A model generated the notes under the pieces. The model did not search any database. It was given only the letters and a program-made list of their open reading frames with translations, and was not told the DNA's origin. Positions 52,136-60,766 of a DNA stretch of 64,000 nucleotides are shown piece after piece. This stretch comes from Candidatus Sumerlaeota bacterium (GTDB lineage: Bacteria; Sumerlaeota; Sumerlaeia; Sumerlaeales; Sumerlaeaceae), in contig JADFCV010000001.1 of NCBI GenBank assembly GCA_017161655.1, positions 260,945 to 324,944 on the forward strand. Direction: 5' to 3'. Within the stretch, counting starts at the first letter, position 1; every line of letters begins with the position of its first letter. The translations under genes were made by a program, and so were the position numbers.

Positions 52136-52870
52136 CTAATCGAGCGAAGCGCGGCAGAATGTGAGGCCGCAGACCATTTCAGCTCCAGAGGCACGCAGGA
52201 CTCGTGCGCATTCGTTAAGGGTGGCACAGGTGGTGCAAACGTCGTCGATCATCAAAAGTGTTTTGCCCGCGATCAGGGCCGGGTCTGAAACCAGAAAAGC
52301 ATCACGAACATTTTTGGCACGAGCTCGTCGATCAAGGTGAGTCTGGGACGGGGTCGGACGGACCCGACGAATGGCATTGGCTAGCAGGGGAATTCCCGTC
52401 GCTCGCGTCATGCTGCGGGCAATGAGCTCCGCCTGGTTGTAACCCCGTTCGCGTTGACGTGTGCGATGAAGAGGAACCGGAATCATCGCATCAAAGGCTA
52501 CATCGCGATAGAGGCTCTTCAGCGCACGCACCATAAGAGGGGCGAGATAATCCGCGTACTGGGGCCGCGCTCGATACTTGAGACGTTCGAGAATTGCAAC
52601 GGCGGGTCCTTCGTAAACTGTGAACGACCGAACGGCCTGAAAGAATATCTCACCGCCGGGACAAGAACGACATTTTTCCCCCGCCGCGGCGGGCGAATTC
52701 TCCGCCCCGCAGCGGGGACAAAGGGGCAGACGTAAAGGGCGCATCGTCCGCTCACACTGGGAGCAGACGATGCGCCGTGGTTCGATGATTCGTTCGTCGC
52801 ACCCACAACAAATTCTTGGAAAAACCACGTCCAAGAAGATGCGGCCAAGTGAGACGAACGCGCCAAGCAT
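52136..52870 (-). CDS. comF: ComF-family phosphoribosyltransferase-like protein
   Basis: A 244-residue ComF-type protein. The N-terminal part (residues about 15-75) has a double zinc ribbon: [26 protein letters not shown] and EKCRSCPGG. The C-terminal part is a type I phosphoribosyltransferase fold with [19 protein letters not shown], the PRPP-binding motif, and the conserved [25 protein letters not shown] segment. ComF proteins take part in DNA uptake and in primosome-related work in some bacteria. Its start follows the pgk stop by six bases, making a pgk-comF transcript likely. Confidence 0.9.
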   Translation of the reverse strand: MLGAFVSLGRIFLDVVFPRICCGCDERIIEPRRIVCSQCERTMRPLRLPLCPRCGAENSPAAAGEKCRSCPGGEIFFQAVRSFTVYEGPAVAILERLKYRARPQYADYLAPLMVRALKSLYRDVAFDAMIPVPLHRTRQRERGYNQAELIARSMTRATGIPLLANAIRRVRPTPSQTHLDRRARAKNVRDAFLVSDPALIAGKTLLMIDDVCTTCATLNECARVLRASGAEMVCGLTFCRASLD

Positions 52871-52876
52871 GAGGAA

Positions 52877-54073
52877 CTATTTGTCGTCGAGTGCCTCGAT
52901 GCCGGGCAACTTCTTTCCCTCGAGAAATTCGAGGGATGCGCCGCCGCCGGTTGAGATATGGGTCATCTTGTCGGTAAGCCCGAATTTCTTCACAGCAGCT
53001 GCGCTATCGCCACCGCCGATGATTGTGACTGCACTGGAATTAGCCAGCGCCTCAGCAATGGCTTTGCTCCCGCCAGCGAATTCGTCGATCTCGAACACAC
53101 CAACCGGCCCATTCCACACGACCGTCTTGGCGTTTTTCAGCTCTGCGAGGTAAAGCTCGACTGTCTTTGGCCCGATGTCCACCCCCATCCAACCGTCGGG
53201 GATAGCGTTCGATGGGAAAACCTCTCGCGCGACGGTGGGATCAGGCTTTTCGGAGGATTGACAGCAGAGGTTGTCAACAGGGAGCAAGAGCTTCTTCCCG
53301 CTAGCCTTGGCCTGCTCGAGGGTGTTCTTTGCCACTTCGAGCGTCTCGGGTTCGAAAAGCGAGCTGCCAATGGAGCCGCCTTGCGCCTTGATGAATGTGT
53401 AGGTCATCCCTCCACCAAGCAAAAGGGCGTCCACTTTCTGCAAGAGGTTGGAAATGACACCGATTTTCGAGGAGACTTTTGATCCCCCGAGAATAGCAAC
53501 GAACGGACGCTGAGGATTTGCGAGCGCTTCATCGAGATACTTGAGCTCTTTCTCTACGAGGAAGCCTGCGACTTTTACGGGGACAAAGTGCGTGATGCCT
53601 TCCGTCGAGGCATGAGCGCGATGAGCCGAGCCGAACGCGTCCTGAACAAAAATGTCGGCCAGTGCTGCGAGTTTTTTTGCAAATTCAGGGTCGTTCTTCT
53701 CTTCTTCGGGATGAAAGCGAAGATTCTCGAGGAGAAGGACTTCCCCGTTCTGAAGCTCAGCCACCATTTTTTCAACTTCTGGCCCAACACAATCAGGGGC
53801 CATTTTCACCGGTTTCCCAAGCAGCTCGCTCAAGCGTTTCGCCGCTGGAGTGAGTCGCATGGAGTCAACAACTTTGCCTTTCGGGCGTCCGAGATGCGAA
53901 GCGAGAATGATTTTCGCACCATGCTCCATGAGGTATTTGATTGTTGGCAACGACTCGCGAATGCGCGTGTCGTCGGTGATGCTCTCGCCATCGAGTGGGA
54001 CGTTGAAATCCACACGGACAAAGACACGTTTTCCCTGCAGATCCGTTAGGTCACGCAGCGATTTTTTGGCCAT
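52877..54073 (-). CDS. pgk: Phosphoglycerate kinase
   Basis: Pgk transfers phosphate from 1,3-bisphosphoglycerate to ADP in glycolysis and the reverse in gluconeogenesis. The 398-residue enzyme has the N-terminal signature [16 protein letters not shown] with [20 protein letters not shown], the substrate-binding HLGRPKG (residues about 60-66), [28 protein letters not shown], and the C-terminal nucleotide site [20 protein letters not shown] and [14 protein letters not shown]. The full length and all motifs are present. It has no neighbouring gap or tpi gene. The upstream 150 bases hold the promoter region and, divergently placed, tRNA-Tyr. Confidence 0.97.
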   Translation of the reverse strand: MAKKSLRDLTDLQGKRVFVRVDFNVPLDGESITDDTRIRESLPTIKYLMEHGAKIILASHLGRPKGKVVDSMRLTPAAKRLSELLGKPVKMAPDCVGPEVEKMVAELQNGEVLLLENLRFHPEEEKNDPEFAKKLAALADIFVQDAFGSAHRAHASTEGITHFVPVKVAGFLVEKELKYLDEALANPQRPFVAILGGSKVSSKIGVISNLLQKVDALLLGGGMTYTFIKAQGGSIGSSLFEPETLEVAKNTLEQAKASGKKLLLPVDNLCCQSSEKPDPTVAREVFPSNAIPDGWMGVDIGPKTVELYLAELKNAKTVVWNGPVGVFEIDEFAGGSKAIAEALANSSAVTIIGGGDSAAAVKKFGLTDKMTHISTGGGASLEFLEGKKLPGIEALDDK

Positions 54074-54229
54074 AATTGCTCCTCTCTGTTATCGTTTTCA
54101 CACTTCAACATACTTCGTGAAAAAGAGTGCAATCAATAGAAACGAACGAGAGAGAATAACGAAACAGATTTAGGGGTATTCTGCATGGCGCTGACGCGAA
54201 AGCGTCGGTGCGTGATGGCTATCCCAGGT

Positions 54230-54317
54230 GGAGGGGTGGCCGAGTGGTTAATGGCAACAGACTGTAAATCTGTCGCGCTAACGCGCTACGGAGGTTCGAA
54301 TCCTCCCCCCTCCACCA
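54230..54317 (+). tRNA. tRNA-Tyr (GTA anticodon)
   Basis: The acceptor arm pairs GGAGGGG (54230-54236) with CCCCTCC (54307-54313), followed by A and an encoded CCA (54315-54317). The anticodon loop CTGTAAA gives anticodon GTA at 54264-54266, on a five-base-pair stem ACAGA/TCTGT. The T arm is GGAGG-TTCGAAT-CCTCC. The long variable arm with a short hairpin (CGCGCTAACGCGC) is the class II form expected of bacterial tRNA-Tyr. It reads toward thrC, which lies on the other strand. Confidence 0.95.
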
Positions 54318-54320
54318 TCG

Positions 54321-55535
54321 TCATGAATCCAACCCTACCAGGTCTTTGAGCTTGCTCTCCAGAGCGCTGAGTGGAATGGCATGCGATTGCTCACGAGTTC
54401 TCTCTGTAATTCTTGTGTCTTTAAATCCCGCACCAGTGAGCACAGCAACGACCGTGGCGTCGCGTGGAACCGCTCGGCAATGCGACAATTTGCGGAGCGC
54501 GGGGAAGAGAAGGGCGCTCGATGGCTCGAGCCATAAGCCCGCCCGCGCAGCGCAAATCCACCCCTCTCGGATTTCTTCTTCTGTCACGGTTTCTGCTAAC
54601 CACTGATAACGGTGCGCTAGCCTGATGATGTCTACCCCACCCGGTGGAGCATTGCTCGTGAGCGCGCTTGCCAGCGTAGGAGTTGGCACACAGGGCAGGG
54701 GCGCATCAAGTCCGCTGATCAACGCATCAGCGAGCGGTGCATTCGCTGCCGCTTGAACGAGAATCATGCGGGGGATGGATTCAATCATTTTCGTCTGTTC
54801 GAGTTCTCGCCAGCCTTTGTGGAGGCCGCGAATGTGACCGCCAGCACTGGTGGGGACCGCGATAAAGTCGGGAATCACGCCATCGAGCTGTTCGAAGATT
54901 TCGAAGGCTTCAAACTTGTAGCCTTCGACGCGAATGGGATTAGCGCCTGAGGAGATGCGTAAATGCAGCGTGGAGGACAAATTTGCAACACAGTCTTTAA
55001 GTTGCCCGAGATCAGCAGTGTCCACGCGAAGAATTTTTGCGCCGTAAAGCGATGCTGATAGCAGCTTTTCAGGGGAGGCTGTTGCGGGGACGATGACGAT
55101 GGCTTGCAGTCCGCAGCGCGCGGCATACGCAGCGACCGATTGCCCCATGTTTCCAGTGGAGACCGTGATGAGCACATGTTCTCGGAGCTGGCGGGCGAAA
55201 GCGCAAGTAGCAAGAGTTCCTCTGTCCTTAAAGCTCCACGTGGGGTTAGCACTCTCGTTTTTCAGGTAGAGACGGTCGAGTCCCGTGTAAGATTTCAAAC
55301 TAGCTGGTGCTTTGATGAGAGGTGTGTTGCCTTCTCCCAGGGAGCATTGTTCAGGCTCGACGTCGAGATACCAAAAATCGCGGAAACGTTCATACGCCGT
55401 GTGGCCGGATCGGACTCTGACCTGAATGGGGAGTTCGGCAACGAGTTCAAGGGATTCCCCGTTCTCACCAAACTCTTCAAGTTGCGCCAAGGGATAACTA
55501 CGTCCTGTCCGAAGTCCGGAAAACCATGCGTTCAT
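54321..55535 (-). CDS. thrC: Threonine synthase
   Basis: A 404-residue pyridoxal-phosphate enzyme that converts O-phosphohomoserine to threonine. The PLP lysine is K103 in TWSFKDRGTLATC. The substrate loop SLGEGNTPLIK (residues 65-75), TVSTGNMGQSVAAYAARCGL for cofactor phosphate, and GGHIRGLHKGW with VPTSAGG nearby support class-1 fold. The length is between the short and long forms. Threonine synthase is the most likely function, but cysteate or diaminopropionate-type relatives cannot be excluded without a search. It faces tRNA-Tyr and follows a hypothetical gene by 17 bases. Confidence 0.88.
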   Translation of the reverse strand: MNAWFSGLRTGRSYPLAQLEEFGENGESLELVAELPIQVRVRSGHTAYERFRDFWYLDVEPEQCSLGEGNTPLIKAPASLKSYTGLDRLYLKNESANPTWSFKDRGTLATCAFARQLREHVLITVSTGNMGQSVAAYAARCGLQAIVIVPATASPEKLLSASLYGAKILRVDTADLGQLKDCVANLSSTLHLRISSGANPIRVEGYKFEAFEIFEQLDGVIPDFIAVPTSAGGHIRGLHKGWRELEQTKMIESIPRMILVQAAANAPLADALISGLDAPLPCVPTPTLASALTSNAPPGGVDIIRLAHRYQWLAETVTEEEIREGWICAARAGLWLEPSSALLFPALRKLSHCRAVPRDATVVAVLTGAGFKDTRITERTREQSHAIPLSALESKLKDLVGLDS

Positions 55536-55552
55536 GGGCTGGTGTCCCTACA

Positions 55553-56164
55553 TTAGTCGAGTTTGTGTAACAGCATGCGGAATAGGCGGAAGCTGAGCTC
55601 ACGGGTGTCTTCAGCTCCCTCTTCCACATCGCAACGCGCTACAGCGTAATTGGCGTCGAAGTAGAGAATGTTCCGTTCTCTGATCAACTCGTGTCGTAGC
55701 ACGATTTCGCGGGGTTGCACGTGCGGTAAGGGATCGTAATTAAGCGTGCCGAGCGGAAGATCATTGAGACGGAGGCGGAGTTGAGGACGATCAAGTTTGA
55801 CGATTCTCCATTCCCATTCAGCGGGAAATTCTCCATATCGCTGCAGAAAGGAGCTACTAAACTGTTTTATTGTTAACTTATCTGCTTCGACAGGTACAAC
55901 CTTGCGTAGAATTCTGTTCTTGCCTGACCAGAGCTGGAAATCCCAGAGCAGCGACTCATAGACGGCTAGCGGCGCTGCTTCTAACCGCAGAAGGTAGTCG
56001 CGATGACAATCAAGCGGGGGTAAGACGCACCAGGCCGTGGCGTCGGAAAGCCAATTCCACGCGATTCCGCCTGCATTTTCTGGTCCCCAAAAGCCCCCTC
56101 CGAGGTGAGCGACCCAATCAGGATTTCCGAACTCCACCACAATTTTGGGTGAGTCGTCAGCCAC
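55553..56164 (-). CDS. Hypothetical protein, possible beta-sandwich carbohydrate-associated domain
   Basis: A 203-residue soluble protein of unknown family. It opens MADDSPKIVVEFGNPDWVAH and has a tryptophan-rich stretch (GFWGPENAGGIAWNWLSDAT, residues about 24-43) with HRDYLLRLEAAPLAVYESLL, a pattern seen in beta-sandwich modules appended to glycosyltransferases and polysaccharide enzymes. The second half, EWRIVKLDRPQLRLRLNDLPLG and ERNILYFDANYAVARCDVEE, fits repeated strands. No signal peptide or catalytic motif is visible. It sits just upstream of thrC with 17 bases between them, on the same strand, perhaps as an operon. Confidence 0.55.
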   Translation of the reverse strand: MADDSPKIVVEFGNPDWVAHLGGGFWGPENAGGIAWNWLSDATAWCVLPPLDCHRDYLLRLEAAPLAVYESLLWDFQLWSGKNRILRKVVPVEADKLTIKQFSSSFLQRYGEFPAEWEWRIVKLDRPQLRLRLNDLPLGTLNYDPLPHVQPREIVLRHELIRERNILYFDANYAVARCDVEEGAEDTRELSFRLFRMLLHKLD

Positions 56165-56229
56165 GGCCTCCTCCTTTGTGTGACGTTTTCCTTGAAAAGC
56201 GACTGTGCACGGCAGCTCTCGCGCGAGTT

Positions 56230-56751
56230 TTATTTCTTCCGCTTAGGCATCGGAGAAACCTCTTTGCTTTCGCTGACCTTGGGAAGGGTGCGCAGGGGAT
56301 TAAATTTACTTGTGATGACCGCAAAAGCAGCTTCTTGGCCAGGCTTAAAAACGAGTTTGTGACCCTCAGGGGCAGGGAATTCGTTAAAAATCGCGCGTCC
56401 CATGATGGTTTCTCCCGGCCCCAGGCGACTTGGAACATCGATGGTGGCGTTGTCCGGTGTGTACGGGACGATCTGGCGGGTTCCCTGAACAATGAGGGCA
56501 AAATGATATGGGCTCACAGTGTACTCGCGGGAGCTGTTGTTCGTGATGGCGAAAGTAATGATATTTCCCGAACTTTCTGCCGCCATGGCGAACGGCGTAG
56601 TTTGATGCTCATTGGTGATTAGCTCGTCCTGTGTCGGATTGGTGATCGCTGATTTCGTAGATGAGCTGTTAATTCCAAACTGGGCACATCCAATGAACAG
56701 AACCGCTGCAAAACTTGCAGTCAGCAAAGCGGGTAAAGGTAACCTTTTCAT
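56230..56751 (-). CDS. Putative lipoprotein with Ig-like domain
   Basis: A 173-residue lipoprotein. The signal peptide ends with a lipobox (LFIGC, Cys about 22) after PLPALLTASFAAV. A Ser/Thr/Asn-rich linker follows. The domain AESSGNIITFAITNNSSREYTVSPY to GQEAAFAVITSKFNPL (about 58-150) has alternating beta strands and looks like a small Ig or DUF4352-type fold. A lysine-rich tail ends it. It lies divergent to the nucleosidase-like gene, 50 bases apart. Function is unknown; anchoring in the outer membrane is inferred. Confidence 0.65.
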   Translation of the reverse strand: MKRLPLPALLTASFAAVLFIGCAQFGINSSSTKSAITNPTQDELITNEHQTTPFAMAAESSGNIITFAITNNSSREYTVSPYHFALIVQGTRQIVPYTPDNATIDVPSRLGPGETIMGRAIFNEFPAPEGHKLVFKPGQEAAFAVITSKFNPLRTLPKVSESKEVSPMPKRKK

Positions 56752-56802
56752 GGCTGTTCACATTCCAGAGCCTACCTCGCTGGTTCAAGAAAAACATACC
56801 AC

Positions 56803-57606
56803 TTGCCTGCACGCGTTGAGCTGCTGCAGCTAGTCTACGTGCTTGTTCCGCCTAGCATTTTTCTGTCCATGCCTTCGCGGGGAGCTGCAAAAGGCCTCGC
56901 CGCGCACTTCGGATTTGTGCGGCGTTTTCACTCCGGGCTATTCCCACTGTGGGAGGGCTATTATCGGAGTTTGCTCGTTGTGGTGGCCGAATGCCATGGT
57001 GACGAGGATGTCCACTACGCCTGTGTCAGGCACGTGGCACATTTGTATCGTCTGAGTTGTGCTCTCTTGGTCGAACCTGTTATTGCTGTGGCAGAAGATT
57101 TGAGTGCAGGGGATGTCGTGGTTGCACGAGCTGCGCGGCGATATTACTGTCCCACGGCGCTTCCTGGTAATCTCGATGCTCCGGATGATCTCGTGTTTCG
57201 CGGCAATGTGCGAGAGTGGGTTCAAGCGCCACCAGTAAGCTCCAGCGCAGAACTCCTTTCTGCGTCGGCTGAGGAGAGAAATGGCAGAAACGTGAAAGAA
57301 AACATGGATTTACGACTGGTCGTCGTGGGTTCGAGTCCACGACCTTTGCGAGGGTGGCATGCCCCGGAATTCGTCCGTACCCGCTTTGGAGTTCATGTTG
57401 TGGACAGTGGAGCCTATAGTTTTCTTTCCGCATGCGCAGCTATAGGCCTGCCTAGCAGCGTTATCGGGGTCGTTGAGAAAGGAATCACGCGCCAGCCTGG
57501 CGCCGCATTGTCCGCCGCTACGACGAGTAAACGACTCGCAGACATCGCGCGCGCTATGCTAGAGCAATGCCTGGAACGCCCTGAATTTGCTCCACGCCCT
57601 CAATAA
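56803..57606 (+). CDS. Degenerate nucleoside phosphorylase/MTA-nucleosidase fold protein
   Basis: A 267-residue protein that resembles the nucleoside phosphorylase superfamily in layout but lacks key residues. The first candidate start is a TTG at 56803; GTG at 56839 and ATG at 56869 are alternatives. SCALLVEPVIAVAEDLSAGD matches the phosphate-loop region, where the usual GSAGG is missing. HVVDSGAYSFLSACAAIGLPSSVIGVVEKG aligns with the MExxA substrate segment and the RAISD loop, but Glu-Met-Glu and the catalytic Asp are replaced. VVVGSSPRPLRGWHAPEFV matches the strand before it. It is likely a non-catalytic or altered-substrate relative. I am moderately sure of the fold only. Confidence 0.5.
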   Translation: MPARVELLQLVYVLVPPSIFLSMPSRGAAKGLAAHFGFVRRFHSGLFPLWEGYYRSLLVVVAECHGDEDVHYACVRHVAHLYRLSCALLVEPVIAVAEDLSAGDVVVARAARRYYCPTALPGNLDAPDDLVFRGNVREWVQAPPVSSSAELLSASAEERNGRNVKENMDLRLVVVGSSPRPLRGWHAPEFVRTRFGVHVVDSGAYSFLSACAAIGLPSSVIGVVEKGITRQPGAALSAATTSKRLADIARAMLEQCLERPEFAPRPQ

Positions 57607-57679
57607 GGGCGTGTAAGACACCTACGCTCTTTCCCTGCCTTGGGTTGCTGTTTTCACATGGGGCAGAGAACGTGGAAAA

Positions 57680-59500
57680 TCAGCGAACAACATGCAAGAC
57701 TTGGAACTGCGGCGATTTTTTTGTCCCCTGCTTTTTCGAACCTTCCTTGGCACCCGACAACATTTTGTCAGGGATTCCCACTGTTTCGAGTAGGGTTCCT
57801 TTCGCGCGTTCAAGTTGAACGATGGATTTGTTGTACTCAATGACAGCGCGCAGAAGAGCACTCCGAGCAGCAGCGAGATCGGTCTGAAAGCTCAGTACTT
57901 CGAAGCTTGTTGCGAGTCCTACGCTTTGGCGCTTCATGCCGGTATCCACCTTTTCGCGGTTGAACTCGACAGTCGCCATTCCGACCTCGATTTGCTGTCG
58001 GTTCGTTTCTACAGCGCGGATAGAGCTACGGATGTCTTGGATGATATCTTGCTGCGCTTTGCTCATGAGAAGCTTTGCTTGCTCTACCGCATTTTCGGCT
58101 TCCTTGAGACGATAACGAGCGGTGCGATTCTGCAGGGGATAGCTGAACTGGAGCCCAACTCGCCAGTTGCCGTAATCATTGCTCCGCGTATCGGCCCAAG
58201 CATCGGAGGGGGAATTATCAACACCAAGAGCCAGATAACGCGCAAAAAGATCGAGTTGAGGCAACGTTTGATTCTTTGCGACTCGTTGACGAACGTCAGC
58301 CTCTTCAAGGGCTAAGCGCACTTGTGCAAACTCGGGGCGTTTGACGAGCGCTTCCTTGATGAAGGCTGTTTCCCTATCCTTGACGTCATACTCCGGCACC
58401 TCGGGCAAGTCCATTGGCACAAGCGTTACTTCGCGCATATCGCAGATCTCAGCGAGCTGGTTCTTCAATTGATCGCTCACATCCTCTACGGTTTGCAATG
58501 CATTGACGAGGAGTTGTTGGCGCGCAGCAACGTCGGCCTTTGCCTGGAGCACATCCAGCTCCGGCAGTACCCCAGCGTTATATTTTGCAGTGTTGACACG
58601 CAGTAGTTCCTGGGCCTGAGCCAAAGAAATCCGCAATACATCGACATTCGCTGTTGCGAAAATGAGCTCGTAGTACAACGTGATAGATTTCGTAAGCTCC
58701 ACAAAGAGTTGCTGTCGGTAACTCTCACTTGCGAGCTTGTTCCCGATTTCAGCAAGCCTGATACCGGCGTTTGTCACGAAACGGCCTGCGTTTTTGAGCA
58801 ACGGCTGAGAGATCTGAGCTCCGGCGCCGCTTGTGTAATATGGGCTGAAATACAAGGCACTATTGTTGTCGACAGACGAGCGCTGGAAAAGAAGTTCGAT
58901 AAGTCCCCCCGTCGGAAGAAGCTGTCCCACACTAACGTTTGTGCTCGTGTCCTTTTGTTTTTGAGTTTCAGTCATATCTGTGGGAGGAGCGCCTTTGTAA
59001 GGCGGCGGGGGGTAGTTCGTTCTATCCACAGAAACGCTTGCTCCCAATCGCAAATCGTAAATGCCCCGCTGTGCTTCGATTTCGTACGAAGCGCTCTGCA
59101 CACCCAGTTCTTGAATTTTGATATTAAGATTTTTAGCAACCGTCCGAGCGATCACGCCTTCCAGCCCAATCACGACCTTCCTGCTGCGCTTCGATGCCAA
59201 GTATCGCTCAAATTCCGCGATATCTGGCAATCGAAGCCCCGTCCCTGTTGTCTCAACAGCAGCAAGCGTCTCACTTGTTCCACACTCGAGCGAAGCCGAC
59301 GTCGCCAAAGTTCCTAACTGTGCTCCGCAGCCCAAAAGTTCGAGTAGACTGGGGCGGCGATAAGTACTCTTCTTGACGGCTGGAGGAAATTCCTCAGAAT
59401 TTCGAGATCCCCTCAACGGCTCCTCTCCACGTGCCGGGAGAAGTGCTCCAAGGCAAATGGCAACGATCGACACTCCGATCACGTATGCTTGCGATCTCAC
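57680..59500 (-). CDS. TolC-family outer-membrane protein
   Basis: A 606-residue outer-membrane channel. The GTG at 59500 has AAGGAGGT with ideal spacing and leads into a signal peptide (YVIGVSIVAICLGALLPARG). An ATG at 59542 would overlap the previous gene. The channel core has the two TolC halves, visible as EIEAQRGIYDLRLGASVSVDR with SQPLLKNAGRFVTNAGIRLA and LQAQELLRVNTAKYNAGVLPELDVL-type helices, and the repeat in ALEEADVRQRVAKNQTLPQLDLFARY with VEFNREKVDTGMKRQSVGLA. About 95 residues before the core are extra. It would form a channel for export of proteins, drugs or glycans. The preceding gene is an exported FlgT-like protein on the same strand. Confidence 0.88.
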   Translation of the reverse strand: MRSQAYVIGVSIVAICLGALLPARGEEPLRGSRNSEEFPPAVKKSTYRRPSLLELLGCGAQLGTLATSASLECGTSETLAAVETTGTGLRLPDIAEFERYLASKRSRKVVIGLEGVIARTVAKNLNIKIQELGVQSASYEIEAQRGIYDLRLGASVSVDRTNYPPPPYKGAPPTDMTETQKQKDTSTNVSVGQLLPTGGLIELLFQRSSVDNNSALYFSPYYTSGAGAQISQPLLKNAGRFVTNAGIRLAEIGNKLASESYRQQLFVELTKSITLYYELIFATANVDVLRISLAQAQELLRVNTAKYNAGVLPELDVLQAKADVAARQQLLVNALQTVEDVSDQLKNQLAEICDMREVTLVPMDLPEVPEYDVKDRETAFIKEALVKRPEFAQVRLALEEADVRQRVAKNQTLPQLDLFARYLALGVDNSPSDAWADTRSNDYGNWRVGLQFSYPLQNRTARYRLKEAENAVEQAKLLMSKAQQDIIQDIRSSIRAVETNRQQIEVGMATVEFNREKVDTGMKRQSVGLATSFEVLSFQTDLAAARSALLRAVIEYNKSIVQLERAKGTLLETVGIPDKMLSGAKEGSKKQGTKKSPQFQVLHVVR

Positions 59501-59525
59501 GAATGCGACCTCCTTCCGATAGTTC

Positions 59526-60671
59526 TTAATGGATGCAGGCAATGGTCACACGATTCCCCGTTCGGCCAGTGACTCGCAGTTGAAATGCCTGGAAGGTCAT
59601 TAAGGCGCGATCGAGAGCGGAAAAATCTCTCGGAGTCGATAGCGCCACTACTGCAACGTTTCCAAAATAACTGCGTACGTAGGCGCGTGTGCCAGGACCT
59701 AAAGTGTTTTCTAGGTACGACGTGACTAACGCAAGTTCGTCGAGGGAGAGATCCGTGAACAATAGCTGATGAGTCGCTTTTTCTCGAACAGCGTTGTTCC
59801 AGTAAATCTGGATTTGTGAGCCAAAGCGATCTGCTGCCTGGTCAATCGCGTTCTTAATCGAATCACGAAGTGCAGTTTCTTTTTCTTTGTCTGCTGCCCG
59901 CGCCACGACTTCGTCCCGCCCCAGAGACGAGCCGTCATCTGTTCTGACACACTGCAGAACTAGATGGGTTTCATAAGACACCATCGTGTCATAAAGTACC
60001 GGTTGCTCGCTGACTTTTTTGCTCGAACTGCGGGCAGCGACCATAACGTGAGCACCGTGCCGCAATGCTGAAATGCGGGCTGCATCGAAAACGGCCGGAC
60101 ACGAAAAAACATCGGAAAGGGGATTTGGACATGTGGCTATAGATTGCTCAATGATTTTTCCGCCTTTGGCTTGCACCTTCTCTGTGATAAGCTGCCGAGT
60201 AAGACCCGAGCTGGTCGGTTCTCCGTCAACTATTTCCGAAGCGTAAATAAAGTAGCCAGGATTAGAATCGGGAAGATACAGGAAGCGTTTTTCCCGAAGA
60301 TCTCGGGTGAGCATCTCTGGCATCGTTTGAACTCTGATGCGCACGCCAAACCCATCGCGCGAGGCGCGCCGTTCAAGGACGTAAGAGGAAGCCACGAATT
60401 TCGCCCAGTTTTTTTGCAGGTAGGCTTCAAGCAAGTCGCGGCCTTGCAGTGCACAATCCGAGAAAAGGATATGCCCCACACTGGCATTGACTGCCCGGAT
60501 ACAGGCCAATCTGACAGCCTCTTCTTCGTTTGCTCCAACCTGCTGGTATTCAAATGTCAAATAGTCGGGACTTTCGACCGTGACCGCTGCAAACGACACC
60601 TGTAGGCCGCACACGACCGCAAAGACAGTGAAGGCAGCACGCCATTTGTTTCGCATCAAAAGCTTGTTCAT
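59526..60671 (-). CDS. Exported FlgT-like protein
   Basis: A 381-residue exported protein. The ATG at 60671 has GGGGTG eight bases upstream and a signal peptide (NKWRAAFTVFAVVCGLQVSF). Its N-terminal domain, GANEEEAVRLACIRAVNASV then NWAKFVASSYVLERRAS and VRIRVQTMPEMLTRDL, resembles the FlgT N-terminal domain of outer-membrane flagellar assembly proteins, or the LPP20/CsgG-related group. A middle part with TRQLITEKVQAKGGKIIEQ, CPAVFDAARISALRHGAHVMVAARSS follows a CsgG-like pattern, and ELALVTSYLENTLGPGTRAYV a third. It lies 25 bases before the TolC-family gene, so export-related partnership is likely. Flagellar function is not shown by neighbours. Confidence 0.6.
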   Translation of the reverse strand: MNKLLMRNKWRAAFTVFAVVCGLQVSFAAVTVESPDYLTFEYQQVGANEEEAVRLACIRAVNASVGHILFSDCALQGRDLLEAYLQKNWAKFVASSYVLERRASRDGFGVRIRVQTMPEMLTRDLREKRFLYLPDSNPGYFIYASEIVDGEPTSSGLTRQLITEKVQAKGGKIIEQSIATCPNPLSDVFSCPAVFDAARISALRHGAHVMVAARSSSKKVSEQPVLYDTMVSYETHLVLQCVRTDDGSSLGRDEVVARAADKEKETALRDSIKNAIDQAADRFGSQIQIYWNNAVREKATHQLLFTDLSLDELALVTSYLENTLGPGTRAYVRSYFGNVAVVALSTPRDFSALDRALMTFQAFQLRVTGRTGNRVTIACIH

Positions 60672-60766
60672 ATTCACCCCGTTTAGCTCCGGCAGCATCT
60701 AGGTGCAGTTTATTAGATGTTTTCACCACAACGTGAGCGTTTTGGACAGCTAAGCGTCAAGGACAA

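Noticed and set aside
55870-56622. 250-codon plus-strand frame opposite two minus-strand genes.
   Set aside because: It spans the gap between genes and is antisense to both. Composition is Arg/Ser/Leu-rich as in shadow frames, with no ribosome site.
57593-57613. Eight-base-pair hairpin at the end of the nucleosidase-like gene.
   Set aside because: CACGCCCT and AGGGCGTG can pair, but no U run follows on either strand, so I do not call a terminator.
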